Assembly (NCBI GenBank): GCA_963771305.1
Contig: CAVYTS010000001.1
Span: forward strand, 268,144-332,143
DNA length: 64,000 nt
Direction: 5' to 3'
Source of the DNA: CAJCIT01 sp963771305
GTDB taxonomy: Bacteria; Acidobacteriota; Terriglobia; Bryobacterales; Bryobacteraceae
Shown: one piece after another, positions 54,811 through 63,806 of the stretch
Position numbering within the stretch: the stretch's first letter is position 1
Layout of the letters: the number at the start of each line of letters is the position of its first letter
Program-made: the position numbers and the translations under genes
Notes under the pieces: model-generated
The model's input: the letters and a program-made list of their open reading frames with translations, nothing else
Databases searched by the model: none
What the model was told of the DNA's origin: nothing

Positions 54811-55368
54811 GGAAGCCGTAAATACAACAAATCCATCTGGCGCAAGAGCCGCGCGAGGTTATTGAAGGCCGGCTGGACTGGAGAAGTTAGATCTTCGAAA
54901 ACCTCGCTCGCAATGATGAAGTCGCAAGCGCCGTGCGCTCCCCAGGCGGGATCCCCAATGTCGATCCGTGGCTCTCGATGATAGTAGGTGTTGGTGTAGC
55001 TGATCTGCGCTTCGAGAGGGTCGGCAATCGGTTGGCTATCGGTAAGCCCGATACCCGTTATGTCTTTCGCCAGCGCGAACATCGGCAGTCGGATACTCTC
55101 GCCGAAGAGTTCCATCGACAGCGCATGCACAATCCACCGGAAGCGGGCGCACGATCCACGGGTGCCGCAAGCGGCGGTTTCCCGGGCCACCTCTGCTTCT
55201 ACTCTGAACGGCGAATTACAAGCGTTGTAAAGCTGAACACGCTGCAATTCTAGCGCGTGACGGCGTCGGTTGCACCCGTCAGGTAGATGAATACGACCTG
55301 ATTCGACGCTGCCGGGCTGGGCGGATAATTCCGACCACTAACATGGAGATGCTATTAGCCAATGCGGT

Positions 55369-56874
55369 GTGTATGTTATGCTCCTTGCTTCCAAGATGGG
55401 TTTTCTTCGAAAATATTTTACGGGCCTCAGCTTGTGGCACGCCGTGCTATTTGTCATCCTGATCAAGCTAGTTCTTCTGAGCATTGACCACACACCCCGC
55501 GTGTTTCTAGGTGATTCCCGCTCATATATCTACACAGCGCTCACCGACTGGGTTCCCGACGACCGTAGCTACACTTATGGCGTCCTGATCCGCCTCGTTA
55601 CCGGGACGACCCATCGTCTGAGGAACCTGATAAAGCTTCAGACACTGTTCATGACCGCCGCATCAGTCTGTGTCGTAATCACTCTCAGGCGATACCTGTC
55701 AGCGCCCGTGTGGCTTGCCGGACTGGCTGGTATAGTGTGTGCAGCCGAGCCCCTGCAGCTCTTCTCAGAGCGCTTTGTGATGGCCGAAGTGCCGTCACTC
55801 TTCTTCTTCGCCCTGTACGCGACCCTCGCTTTTCGTTACTTGAAGTTCGGTGATTTTCTATCGTTGCTTGTGATGCCAGCGCTGGGTGCCGCCGCCATCA
55901 GCTTTCGGGTTTCGTTTCTACCCGCTGTCCTATTCTCTGCTGTCGCGCTGCCGCTCATGGCCCCGCCTGCTCTAGACCTTTACCGCGAACTGTCGAAAGG
56001 CTGGGCGGCTCTGGTGCGCAATTTTCCTGCAAGGAGAGCCACCGTTTTCGCCCTGCAGTTAATGCTCTCTATTGGCCTCACGACGGCAGAGCTCCATATT
56101 TATAAGTCGTGGTACGGAAAGAAATCAAACGGGCCGCCAGCCTACATGCACTACGACGGGTTTGTCCTGCTCTGTTTTGTCGCGCCCGTCTTGAGCGCAA
56201 ATGACTTCCCCGATCCGGGACTGGGCAAAAGAGTGCTGAGTCGCGTTACATTGCCTCTGAGGGATCCCGGCGAGCGCAACGGCCACCTGTATACCACTGG
56301 CGGCTTGCTTGACGCCCTGCTCTCAGAAACGAATCCTCTGCAGCTTAGGGAGGGCGGATTCATGGCGAACCAACTGGCCAACAAGACTGCTGTCTCGGCA
56401 ATTCTCCATCACCCGGTGGGAATGGTGAGGCTCGTATTGTCCACCGTCGCATCCTATTTCGACCGCCACACCCTGCGAATTATGCTGATGGCCGACGAGT
56501 TTCAGAACGTACCGATCGATAAGACCAGCCAGGAGATCCTGCGCCAGGTTGGGTTTAATGGCGGGGAGCAGCCAGTTGCGGGCCCTATTGTCCATTGGCA
56601 TTTTGCTGCCTGGCCCTGGTACATGTTCCTGGTCATATTCCCGCCCATTTATACAGTTGCGGTGGTGGTCACGGCCTCCTGGCGCACGCCGCAGTACCTT
56701 CTGCTCGTTGCCTACAGCTGGGCCTTCTTTTTGCTTACAGTCCTCACCCTGGAGGCGGTCGAACCGCGCTACGAGACGCCGATGGCGTGGCTTGCCCCGC
56801 TCGCGACGGCCGCGCTGTTTGTCCGGCCAGCTGGGGCCTTGGCACTAGCAGGGGTCAGTGGGGACGATCATTAG
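55369..56874 (+). CDS. Polytopic GT-C-like glycosyltransferase
   Basis: 501 aa (GTG 55369, or ATG 55378). About ten hydrophobic segments, starting ALSLWHAVLFVILIKLVLLS-like near residue 20. The first outer loop carries an acidic motif (RVFLGDSRSYIYTALTDWVP), as in GT-C mannosyl- or arabinosyl-type transferases that use lipid-linked sugars. Other landmarks are FSERFVMAEVPSLFFFALYA and EAVEPRYETPMAWLAPL near the end. A decayed copy lies at 46730. It probably acts at the membrane with the nearby GT2 gene on a surface glycan. Substrate unknown. Confidence 0.7.
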   Translation: MYVMLLASKMGFLRKYFTGLSLWHAVLFVILIKLVLLSIDHTPRVFLGDSRSYIYTALTDWVPDDRSYTYGVLIRLVTGTTHRLRNLIKLQTLFMTAASVCVVITLRRYLSAPVWLAGLAGIVCAAEPLQLFSERFVMAEVPSLFFFALYATLAFRYLKFGDFLSLLVMPALGAAAISFRVSFLPAVLFSAVALPLMAPPALDLYRELSKGWAALVRNFPARRATVFALQLMLSIGLTTAELHIYKSWYGKKSNGPPAYMHYDGFVLLCFVAPVLSANDFPDPGLGKRVLSRVTLPLRDPGERNGHLYTTGGLLDALLSETNPLQLREGGFMANQLANKTAVSAILHHPVGMVRLVLSTVASYFDRHTLRIMLMADEFQNVPIDKTSQEILRQVGFNGGEQPVAGPIVHWHFAAWPWYMFLVIFPPIYTVAVVVTASWRTPQYLLLVAYSWAFFLLTVLTLEAVEPRYETPMAWLAPLATAALFVRPAGALALAGVSGDDH

Positions 56875-57683
56875 ATTTGAAAGACCCGGCGTAGTAGTTA
56901 AGGTCGCCGCCGTTCCTGACGGCGCAAATTCCGGCCGATTGTCGCGTTCCTTGATGCACAAATGCGCGCCGGTGGCGGCCGAACCGCACGGCACGCGGCG
57001 AGCAAATCTCTACCATTTGTGCAGGTATTGGTACGCACACCTAGCGCAAGACAACGTGTTTTCCGGTGTCTGTGTGGATGTCTTCGTGCGATTCTAACCA
57101 CGCAAGCGTCGGCAGAAGTTGTGGGCCAGGTGCGACACCGTGCGACTCCGGCACCGCGGAATAGCGTGACAGGTGCGTGCGAATGTCGGGCTCGTGCGTC
57201 CCAATCCGCCGTGATTGGGCCCCGTGCCCGAGCCTCTCGAGCGCTCGGGGCATTGCTGACGGTGCTTTGCACCGGCTGAAGGAGGTGACACGTCACCCCA
57301 GCTTGGGTTACTGCAGCGCAACCTTGGTTCCTATATAGGAACTTATTCAAACACCGCGACTTACTAATTTTCTCTGACGGGGCGTCCACGTCAGGTCCCT
57401 ATACGGGAACCTGTTGATTCTGAACGATTGGTGTTTCGCCTCTCTTTTAGCCGCAATCGAAGCGGCCAGTCCACGGCAGCTGGCTTCCCGGCGATTCCGC
57501 GCAAGGGGATTTTACTCGCGCTCGCCCTGGCCGCGCCAGTTGCCGCAGTCGCTGGAGCACGGTTGCCGGGTCATAACCTGCCGGGTAGTTGGACCGGCTT
57601 GCTTGCCGCCGCTGGCCGGGGCGTTGGGTTATCCGCCGGAGCGACCGGTTCTGGTTCGAGAGCCCCAAGAGAGGCGGCCCCTG
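56875..57683. other. Intergenic region with paired palindromes
   Basis: About 800 bp between the GT-C gene and the toxin gene. Apart from the two dyads at 57327-57410, no gene is recognised. ORFs around 57414-57720 lack family features and overlap the toxin 3' end. Confidence 0.4.
57327..57410. promoter_or_regulatory. Two related palindromes, 68 bp apart
   Basis: 57327-57342 is the perfect 16-bp palindrome GTTCCTATATAGGAAC. 57395-57410 (GTCCCTATACGGGAAC, within CAGGTCCCTATACGGGAACC) is a near-copy. Such spaced dyads suggest binding sites for a dimeric regulator or partition/recombination protein. No adjacent promoter could be assigned with certainty. Confidence 0.45.
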
Positions 57684-57935
57684 TCAGCGGTAAGCCTCCT
57701 TGCGATCACGGACGCGGATGATTTCCAGGGTGTCTTCCCGGGCATGGAAAAAAACCCGATGGTCCTGTGTGCGGAGACGGAACTGCGGTGGCTCGACGCC
57801 AGCCAACTGGCGGACGTTGCCCTCCTCGGTTTTGGCGAAGCGTGCCAGCGTCTTCAGAATCTGCAGCGCCGTCTTCTGCTCGATGGCGCGCATGTCGGCA
57901 ATGGCCTGGTCCGTCCAGATGATCCGCTTAGCCAT
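57684..57935 (-). CDS. RelE/ParE-family toxin
   Basis: 83 aa with the compact fold pattern of RelE/ParE toxins: AKRIIWTDQAIADMRAIEQK, a central helix pair, FRLRTQDHRVFFHAREDTL, and EIIRVRDRKEAYR at the C-terminus. The start overlaps the antitoxin stop by 8 nt. Target (ribosome-bound mRNA or gyrase) cannot be told from the sequence. Confidence 0.88.
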   Translation of the reverse strand: MAKRIIWTDQAIADMRAIEQKTALQILKTLARFAKTEEGNVRQLAGVEPPQFRLRTQDHRVFFHAREDTLEIIRVRDRKEAYR

Positions 57936-58236
57936 TGCGCTGGGAGGTTTCTCCCGGTAACGGGTCTTCGCCCATCTTTTCCCAGTCCGCCATGCTCAAG
58001 CCGAACTCGGCCAGCACCTGCTCGTGCGGAATGGGCTCATTGTGCTCCAGCCACTTAACGGCCTCGGCGACAGCCTGACGGTCCTCTTCGGTGAAAGGCT
58101 CGTCATCCAGCGGCGCATTCGACAGCGTGTACGACACAACCGGTTCGACGATCGTTTCCAGCAACCCAACCAGGGCCGAGAGCTGGGTGTCAGGCAGACG
58201 GTCTATCAACTCGTGGGCGTGCTCGCGATTGCTCAT
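57928..58236 (-). CDS. Antitoxin of the RelE/ParE pair
   Basis: 102 aa, acidic. The N-terminal helix-rich part (SNREHAHELIDRLPDTQLSA, LVGLLETIV) is typical of antitoxins paired with RelE/ParE toxins. It ends with a polar tail (EHNEPIPHEQVLAEFGLSMA) that should wrap the toxin. It immediately precedes the toxin and overlaps it, the usual order for autoregulated type II systems. Confidence 0.82.
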   Translation of the reverse strand: MSNREHAHELIDRLPDTQLSALVGLLETIVEPVVSYTLSNAPLDDEPFTEEDRQAVAEAVKWLEHNEPIPHEQVLAEFGLSMADWEKMGEDPLPGETSQRNG

Positions 58237-58451
58237 TTGTTCTCCTTCGGAGTCGTAACCATCGGCTCAGCGGGAAGGCCGCCGTCGGGGGTTTGGGGGG
58301 AATACTCGCCCGCCGCGGCGATGGCGCGGCGGTCCCCTTCGGTCCGGTCCTGGTCTTCTTCGTCAGCCATGACTGGCGGAACACGAACCACGGCGGCGAG
58401 CTGGCCGGGGCGGGGTTGATCGAGCAACCAATGGCTGTGCTGTCTATCCAT
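58233..58451 (-). CDS. Small hypothetical protein leading the TA operon
   Basis: 72 aa (MDRQHSHWLLDQPRPGQLAA, VRVPPVMADEEDQDRTEGDR), Pro- and Asp-rich, overlapping the antitoxin ATG by 4 nt. The ATGA coupling suggests it is translated. No family recognised; probably disordered. It may be a third component or a leader ORF. Confidence 0.4.
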   Translation of the reverse strand: MDRQHSHWLLDQPRPGQLAAVVRVPPVMADEEDQDRTEGDRRAIAAAGEYSPQTPDGGLPAEPMVTTPKENK

Positions 58452-58704
58452 ATTTGTTTCCGCTGTTAAATACCGTCGGCCCTACCCTCTCGGAAGGAGC
58501 CGAAGCACTGGCATCCTCTACCGGGACGTCATCGCGCGACTGAAGATCACTCCGATGATTCTAGTGTACTGATGAATCCCGGACAACAGCTGGGGTCTTA
58601 TGAGTGAGCCATCCGACGCTAAACCCACGCTCTTTGTGCCAAAGCAAAAAAATAGTAAATGTTCTAGCTTGCACGTATGACATACACCAATTAGACTGTC
58701 CTAC

Positions 58705-59832
58705 GTGACCGAAGCCCTCCCACAGCAGCCCCAGAGCCTGACCCTTTCGCTCCGCATCAGCGAGGCGTTGCGCAATCGGCTCGAGGATCTCAGAAAGCTG
58801 ACGGCCTTGCGGAAGGGGGATAACGTCTCGACCTCCGAGATCGCCAAGCGGCTGCTCGAAGCCGCTCACCACGAGCGGATGGAACTAGTGGAACTGTTGG
58901 GCAGGGCGACGGAATCGCTCCTGGAGGTTCGCCGGAAGGGCGAGGCCGGACAAATGCTGTCACGGGCGCAATGGACCCTGCTCGCCTACTACGTGCAGCG
59001 AGGCTCGGAAGGCTTTTCGAAGACCCCTCCTTCACGCGAGTCATTCATAGGAATCCTCCAGGCGTTCAGTGCGGTGTACCAGCTGAGCAACAAGCGATCG
59101 AGGTACGACGGCGAATACTTCAGCGACCTCGGTCCGGACTCCTGGCCGGAACGGCCGCAGGGTTCGGGTCCGATCGCACCGGAAGTGGTTCGGGAAGCAG
59201 TCGCAAAGCTGCTTCAGCGTCTCGAGGATCCAGCGAGCCGGTGTGGGCCGCCGATTACGGCAGGACGGAATCTGTACCGGTTGCTCGAGGACACCGAAAA
59301 ACCCTGCAGTGTGGCAGAGCTCAACCACTCGCTGGCTCCTTTTTTCCGTGTGCTGTGGCGCGTTGCCGCGCGCGGGCATTACTCCGCCGCGCGCGAGCCC
59401 ATCCGGGCCGGCGGCCAGACATTCTTTCGCCCGCCGATCCCGACGCTTCACGAGGACGGCTTCACGTTGGCGTTTTCGCTTGGTATGGATGGCGAACTGT
59501 CGATGCTGCTGTGCCTGCCGGGGACGCGTGGCCCGGCGTATCCGTTGGCGCCGTACCCGATGATCGCCGAGTTTCGTTCCATGCTGCGTGCGTTCCCTGA
59601 GCCGAGACCACAACAGGTCTGGGATGGCGAACGGTTATTTGCGTTCACGACGCAGGCCTACACGCCAGGGGAGCCGATCGATTGTTGGTTTCGCGCCAAA
59701 GACAACGGGATCACGGTGGGTTTTTCGAGTGAGGAGTGGAAGACGGTGCGTGAGCTGTTCCGGCGCGGCTGGGAGATGCCGGAGGTCAAGGTGGCCTGGG
59801 AGGCATTGAGTCTGGAATACGGAGAGATGTGA
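58705..59832 (+). CDS. Mobilisation-operon protein with RHH-like N-terminus
   Basis: 375 aa, GTG start. The N-terminal 60 residues (LTLSLRISEALRNRLEDLRK, GDNVSTSEIAKRLLEAAHHE) look like a ribbon-helix-helix DNA-binding region. The remainder is not recognised (LSRAQWTLLAYYVQRGSEGF; GITVGFSSEEWKTVRELFRR). It is the first gene of a four-gene run ending with the relaxase; the stop shares a base with the next ATG (TGATG). It may bind oriT or regulate transfer genes. Inference from position. Confidence 0.65.
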   Translation: MTEALPQQPQSLTLSLRISEALRNRLEDLRKLTALRKGDNVSTSEIAKRLLEAAHHERMELVELLGRATESLLEVRRKGEAGQMLSRAQWTLLAYYVQRGSEGFSKTPPSRESFIGILQAFSAVYQLSNKRSRYDGEYFSDLGPDSWPERPQGSGPIAPEVVREAVAKLLQRLEDPASRCGPPITAGRNLYRLLEDTEKPCSVAELNHSLAPFFRVLWRVAARGHYSAAREPIRAGGQTFFRPPIPTLHEDGFTLAFSLGMDGELSMLLCLPGTRGPAYPLAPYPMIAEFRSMLRAFPEPRPQQVWDGERLFAFTTQAYTPGEPIDCWFRAKDNGITVGFSSEEWKTVRELFRRGWEMPEVKVAWEALSLEYGEM

Positions 59833-60251
59833 TGGGTAAGGCGGCATTGCGAACCAGATCGGTCGGCACGAAGGTCACCGAGGCAGAGTATCGACGGCTC
59901 GAAGCGCTGGCTGGCGACGCCAGCGTGAGCCTGAGCGAGTGTGTGCGTTCGATCCTGCGGGAGCGATTGGAGCGGGCAGGGTCGGCGGACCGGGAAGAGA
60001 TGGTGCTCGCCGAGTTGCTGGCGCTGCGCACGATTCTGGTGAACCTGCTGCTCGCTAGTGCGAAGAAAGAGGCGACGAGCGCGGCCGAGCTGAGGGCTCT
60101 CATCGAACGAGCCGATGCCGGCAAGTGGGAGCGAGCGCGCCAGGCGGTGGCACAGCCACGGGCCGCATCGCCGGGCGGCGACTTGGTGGTGCCGGAGTTC
60201 TCCGTTGGACGGAAGGACGCCGGAATAGGAGTAAAGGACAAGGCGTTTTGA
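59832..60251 (+). CDS. MobC-like RHH relaxosome accessory protein
   Basis: About 139 aa. The N-terminal half has the MobC/RHH pattern: RTRSVGTKVTEAEYRRLEAL, then SVSLSECVRSILRERLERAG. A helical region (EMVLAELLALRTILVNLLLA) and a polar tail follow. TGATG overlaps link it to the genes on both sides. By family precedent it would bind near oriT and help the relaxase. No oriT could be located by eye. Confidence 0.7.
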   Translation: MGKAALRTRSVGTKVTEAEYRRLEALAGDASVSLSECVRSILRERLERAGSADREEMVLAELLALRTILVNLLLASAKKEATSAAELRALIERADAGKWERARQAVAQPRAASPGGDLVVPEFSVGRKDAGIGVKDKAF

Positions 60252-61051
60252 TGCTGACGTTCATAGAACGCTGGAATCTGAGCCAGCCTCCGAGGCCGCT
60301 CTGGACGACCGGAGCTGTGCTCGCTGCCGCAGTCATGTTCGTGCTGTCGGTCGGCCTCGATTACTCGCGCCACTGGTCGGCGGTTGAGAAATTCTATCTG
60401 GTGTCCTATGCCAGATCGTGGATGGCGATGTGGCCGGAGGATGCCTCGCGATATCCGCTGCTCAAAGTGGCCACCGGCAAAGGCAAAGTGCGGTTGCCGC
60501 TCTTCGACGAAGTGGATGTGAAAAAGGACGCCAAAGACGAACGACTCTACCAGCTGAGCGAGGCCGGGCGACAGCGCGGACTGACGGGCGTTGTATTGGC
60601 GGAAGGGGAGTTCCTTCCACGCAGTTGGCGTCGGTTCCTATCGCATTGGGTCTATCACGACCTGACGGTGTGGGACTACCTCAGAAGTTCCGTTTACAGA
60701 ACGCTGGCTGCGCTGGGCCTTATGCTCTTGGTCGCCGTACCGATCGATCGGGAAAGGTCGCGCGCTTGGGAGCGAGGCGATCACTGGCGGAAGATCGAAG
60801 CTTTCGAGCAGCGGCAATTCGCCGCCGAACCAGGAGTCTGGACCGCAAACATCGGAATCAGAAAAGAAGAACGCACGGAGCACCTTGGGGAAAGACCACG
60901 CATCACCGAAGTGCACCGTGAGCCGATGGGCGCGGTACCTTCTGAGGTAGTGCTGGCGTCCGAAGCGCCTTCGGAAACCGAACTGGAGTCACGGCAGGAA
61001 ACGATCTCGCCCATCATGGCACTTGAGGAGGAGACGCCGTTCTTCGAGTAG
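60251..61051 (+). CDS. Two-TM protein resembling a coupling-protein N-terminus
   Basis: 266 aa with two membrane spans (LWTTGAVLAAAVMFVLSVGL; TLAALGLMLLVAVPI) separated by about 100 residues of periplasmic sequence, then a cytoplasmic tail. This topology matches the membrane domain of VirD4/TraD coupling proteins, and its tail begins RSRAWERGDHWRK. The ATPase domain (Walker A/B) is absent and the C-terminus is acidic and low-complexity. It is either a stub or a dedicated membrane adaptor. Coupled by TGATG to the MobC-like gene and 15 bp from the relaxase. Confidence 0.55.
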   Translation: MLTFIERWNLSQPPRPLWTTGAVLAAAVMFVLSVGLDYSRHWSAVEKFYLVSYARSWMAMWPEDASRYPLLKVATGKGKVRLPLFDEVDVKKDAKDERLYQLSEAGRQRGLTGVVLAEGEFLPRSWRRFLSHWVYHDLTVWDYLRSSVYRTLAALGLMLLVAVPIDRERSRAWERGDHWRKIEAFEQRQFAAEPGVWTANIGIRKEERTEHLGERPRITEVHREPMGAVPSEVVLASEAPSETELESRQETISPIMALEEETPFFE

Positions 61052-61066
61052 GTCATCTCGCTGTTT

Positions 61067-63806
61067 ATGTTGACCATTTCCAAACCAATCAGTGCCGGAC
61101 AGGCGCGGGCGTATCACCAGGGGGAGTTCCAGAATGCCCGCTCCAACTACTACACCGAGGTGGACAAGATTCGCGGCGAGTGGCACGGACAGCTCGCCGA
61201 ACGCTGGGGCTTACGCGGCGAAGTCCAGGAAGAGCACTTCACCCGACTCGCGGAAGGGCAGCATCCGATCACGGGCGAGCAACTGGTGAAGCATCAGACT
61301 GCCCGAGAGTATCCCAACCCGGACGGAGACTTGATCCGCACGATTGAGCACCGCGCCGGATGGGACGCCACCTTCAGCGCGCCCAAGAGCGTGAGCCTCA
61401 CCGCGTTGGTCGGCGGTGATGCCCGCGTCCGGAAAGCACACCGCGAGAGCGTCGATCGTGCCCTCAACGAACTCGAGAAGTATGTCGAGGCGCGTATGGG
61501 AGGGAATGCTGCGGCTGTTTCGACCGGCGCTTGCGTCGCGGCGAAGTTCGAACACGATAGTTCGCGACCGGTGGCGGGATACGTTGCACCGCAACTGCAT
61601 ACGCACGTCGTGTTCTTTAATCTCACCGAGCTAGAGAACGGAGAAACACGACCGCTGCAGCCTCGCGAGCTATATCGAACCCAGCAATACGCGACAGCCA
61701 TTTACCGAGCCGAACTGGCTCTACGGCTTCGCGAACTGGGTTATGAAACGGAGCGCGGCCCAAGCGGCGCGCCGGAGATTCGCGGATACTCCGTCGAATA
61801 TCTCGAAGCCTCGAGTCCCCGTCGCCAACAGATTCAGGCGCACCTGGCTGAGCAAGGGCTAGGTGGGGCGGCAGCGGCCCAGATCGCGGCGCACCGCACT
61901 CGGGACGCCAAACAAGTCCTAACGAGGGCAGAGACGCTCGCACGCCATCGGGAGTTGGCCGCGACCTATGGCAATCAACCGGCGCATGTCCTTGAGGCCG
62001 CCAAGGCGCGGGCGCACTCTCTCCACTTGGACCCCGAGGAGCGGCTCCAGCAAGCCCAGTCTGCGATCACGTTTGCGCGAGATCGCAATCTGGAGCGCGA
62101 GGCAGTCGTGGACGAACGCGCTCTGCTGCGCGATGCGCTGAAGCGAGCGATGGGCCACGCCAGCCTCGAGGAACTGCGGAGCAATTTTGTGCAGCGCATC
62201 ACAAACGGCGATCTGATGGAAAGGCAGACGCCCTCGGGCAGATCGTTTACGACGCCCGAAATGGTGGCGCTCGAAGAAAGCAACATTCGCCGGATGCAAG
62301 CGGGTCAAGGACAGAACGTTCCGTTCGCCACGACGCATCACCATTTCGAGCACCTCCGTCCGGGGCAACGCCAGGCCGTCGAAGTCGTTCTTGCAAGCCC
62401 TGATCAGATCCTGGGACTCCAGGGTGTAGCGGGGACCGGAAAGACCACCTCTTTGGCAGCCATTCGTGTGGCCGTTGAACGAGAAGGGCTACACAGTGCA
62501 GGGCCTTGCGCCGGCGTCGCGGGCGGCGCACCAGCTCGAAGCTGCCGGTATCCGCTCGAAAACCTTACAGCATCATCTGGCGCAAGGCGTGAGAGCTCAC
62601 GAAGGCACGGAGAAGCAACTGTACTTTCTCGATGAATCGAGCCTGGCGAGCACGCGTCAGGTGCACGAGTTCTTCGGCCGCCTAAGGCCGAATGAGCGAG
62701 TGCTGTTGGTCGGAGATACGCGGCAACACCAATCAGTAGACGCAGGCAAGCCGTTCGAGCAATTGCAAGCAGCCGGCATGAGCACCGCACGGCTGGATGA
62801 GATCGTTCGGCAGAAGGAGGAGGGCCTGAGGCACGTGGTCGAGCAACTGGCTCGAGGCGCTGTGCGTGAAGCGATCGGCGAACTCCAACAACAGGGGCGT
62901 GTCCATGAAGTGAGTAACCACGAGGCCCGCTTACGGGAAATCGCGAGAAGCTATGCCACGCAGCCGGAAGGGACGCTTGTGATCTCGCCGGATAACCAAT
63001 CGCGAACGGAACTGAACCGCGTGATCCGCTTGGCATTGCAAAAACAGCGTTCTGTGGGCCACGACGAGCATCCGGTCACAGCGCTGGTTCCCCGTCAGGA
63101 CATGACCGGAGTCGACCGAGCATGGGCCGGGCAATACGAACCGGGCGATGTGGTGCGCTACACCAAGGGCAGCCGCACGATTGGCTTGGGCGCCGGGGAG
63201 TACGCGAAGGTGAAGGAATTCGAAGCGACCGGCAATCTCCTTACGGTGAGCCGGGCCGACGGCACGACGCTTTCGTACGACCCGCGCCGACTACAAGGCG
63301 TCACAGTCTACCGGGAGAGCGAACGTAACTTTGCCGAGGGCGACCGGGTGCAGTTCACGGCCCCCGATAAGGTGCTGAAGATCGCCAACCGCGATCTGGG
63401 CACCATCCAAGGTATCGACGCACGGGGACACGTGGAGATCCGTCTCGACTCCGGCCGCGATGTTCACTTCAACCTAGCGAGAAATCAGCACCTCGACTAC
63501 GGCTACGCGGTCACCAGCCACTCCAGCCAGAGCGTGACGGCAGACCGAGTGCTCGTCCACATCGATAGCGAAATGGCCCACGAGAAGCTGATCAACAGTC
63601 GGCTCGCCTATGTCGCCATCTCTCGCGCCTCACACGACGCGCAGATCTATACCAACGACGCCGCCAATCTCGGTGCTGCACTGAGCCGCGAGGTGTCGAA
63701 TGCTTCAGCGATTTCTTTGGAACAGCCGGCGGCAGTCAAAGAACGTGGCCAATCGCAACCGACTCTGGATGAGGGTTACTGGCAAGGGATGGGCACCTTC
63801 GGATGA
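61067..63806 (+). CDS. MobF (TrwC/TraI) relaxase-helicase, one frameshift
   Basis: Relaxase domain: tandem tyrosines Y28/Y29 (RSNYYTEVDK), GWDATFSAPKSVSLTAL, and the 3H metal site H163, H178, H180 (PQLHTHVVFFN). The helicase domain follows, with Walker A GVAGTGKTTSLAAI, Walker B YFLDESSLAS, and late motifs HLDYGYAVTSHSSQS and AYVAISRASHDAQIYT. One extra G in the GGG at about 62489-62491 breaks the frame inside the helicase. Two frames, 61067-62635 and 62466-63806, carry the halves. Repaired it would be about 912 aa, a usual length. It should nick oriT and unwind DNA in conjugation if the frameshift is an error or bypassed. Confidence 0.85.

Larger units (their letters stand above)
53015..55247 (-). 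pseudogene. SAM methyltransferase gene interrupted by IS110
   Basis: The N-terminal part (55247-54811) reads CGTRGSCARFRWIVHALSME, DITGIGLTDSQPIADPLEAQ, TYYHREPRIDI and DFIIASEVFEDL, a class I methyltransferase entry. A one-base loss near 54836 shifts PDGFVVFTAS. The C-terminal part resumes left of the IS (53340-53015) with RGHYPDLCDWQIA, SVLVNRTAAGQLQLFEDLCF, HGGPGETLEMRVFSKSDLIE. Removing the IS and repairing the frames gives a protein of about 260 aa typical of sugar or polysaccharide methyltransferases. It is dead now. Confidence 0.75.

Noticed and set aside
57327..57342. FRT-like recombination site
   Set aside because: It shares the GTTCCTATA/TATAGGAAC arms with yeast FRT but has no 8-bp core between arms and no FLP-type gene; treated as coincidence.
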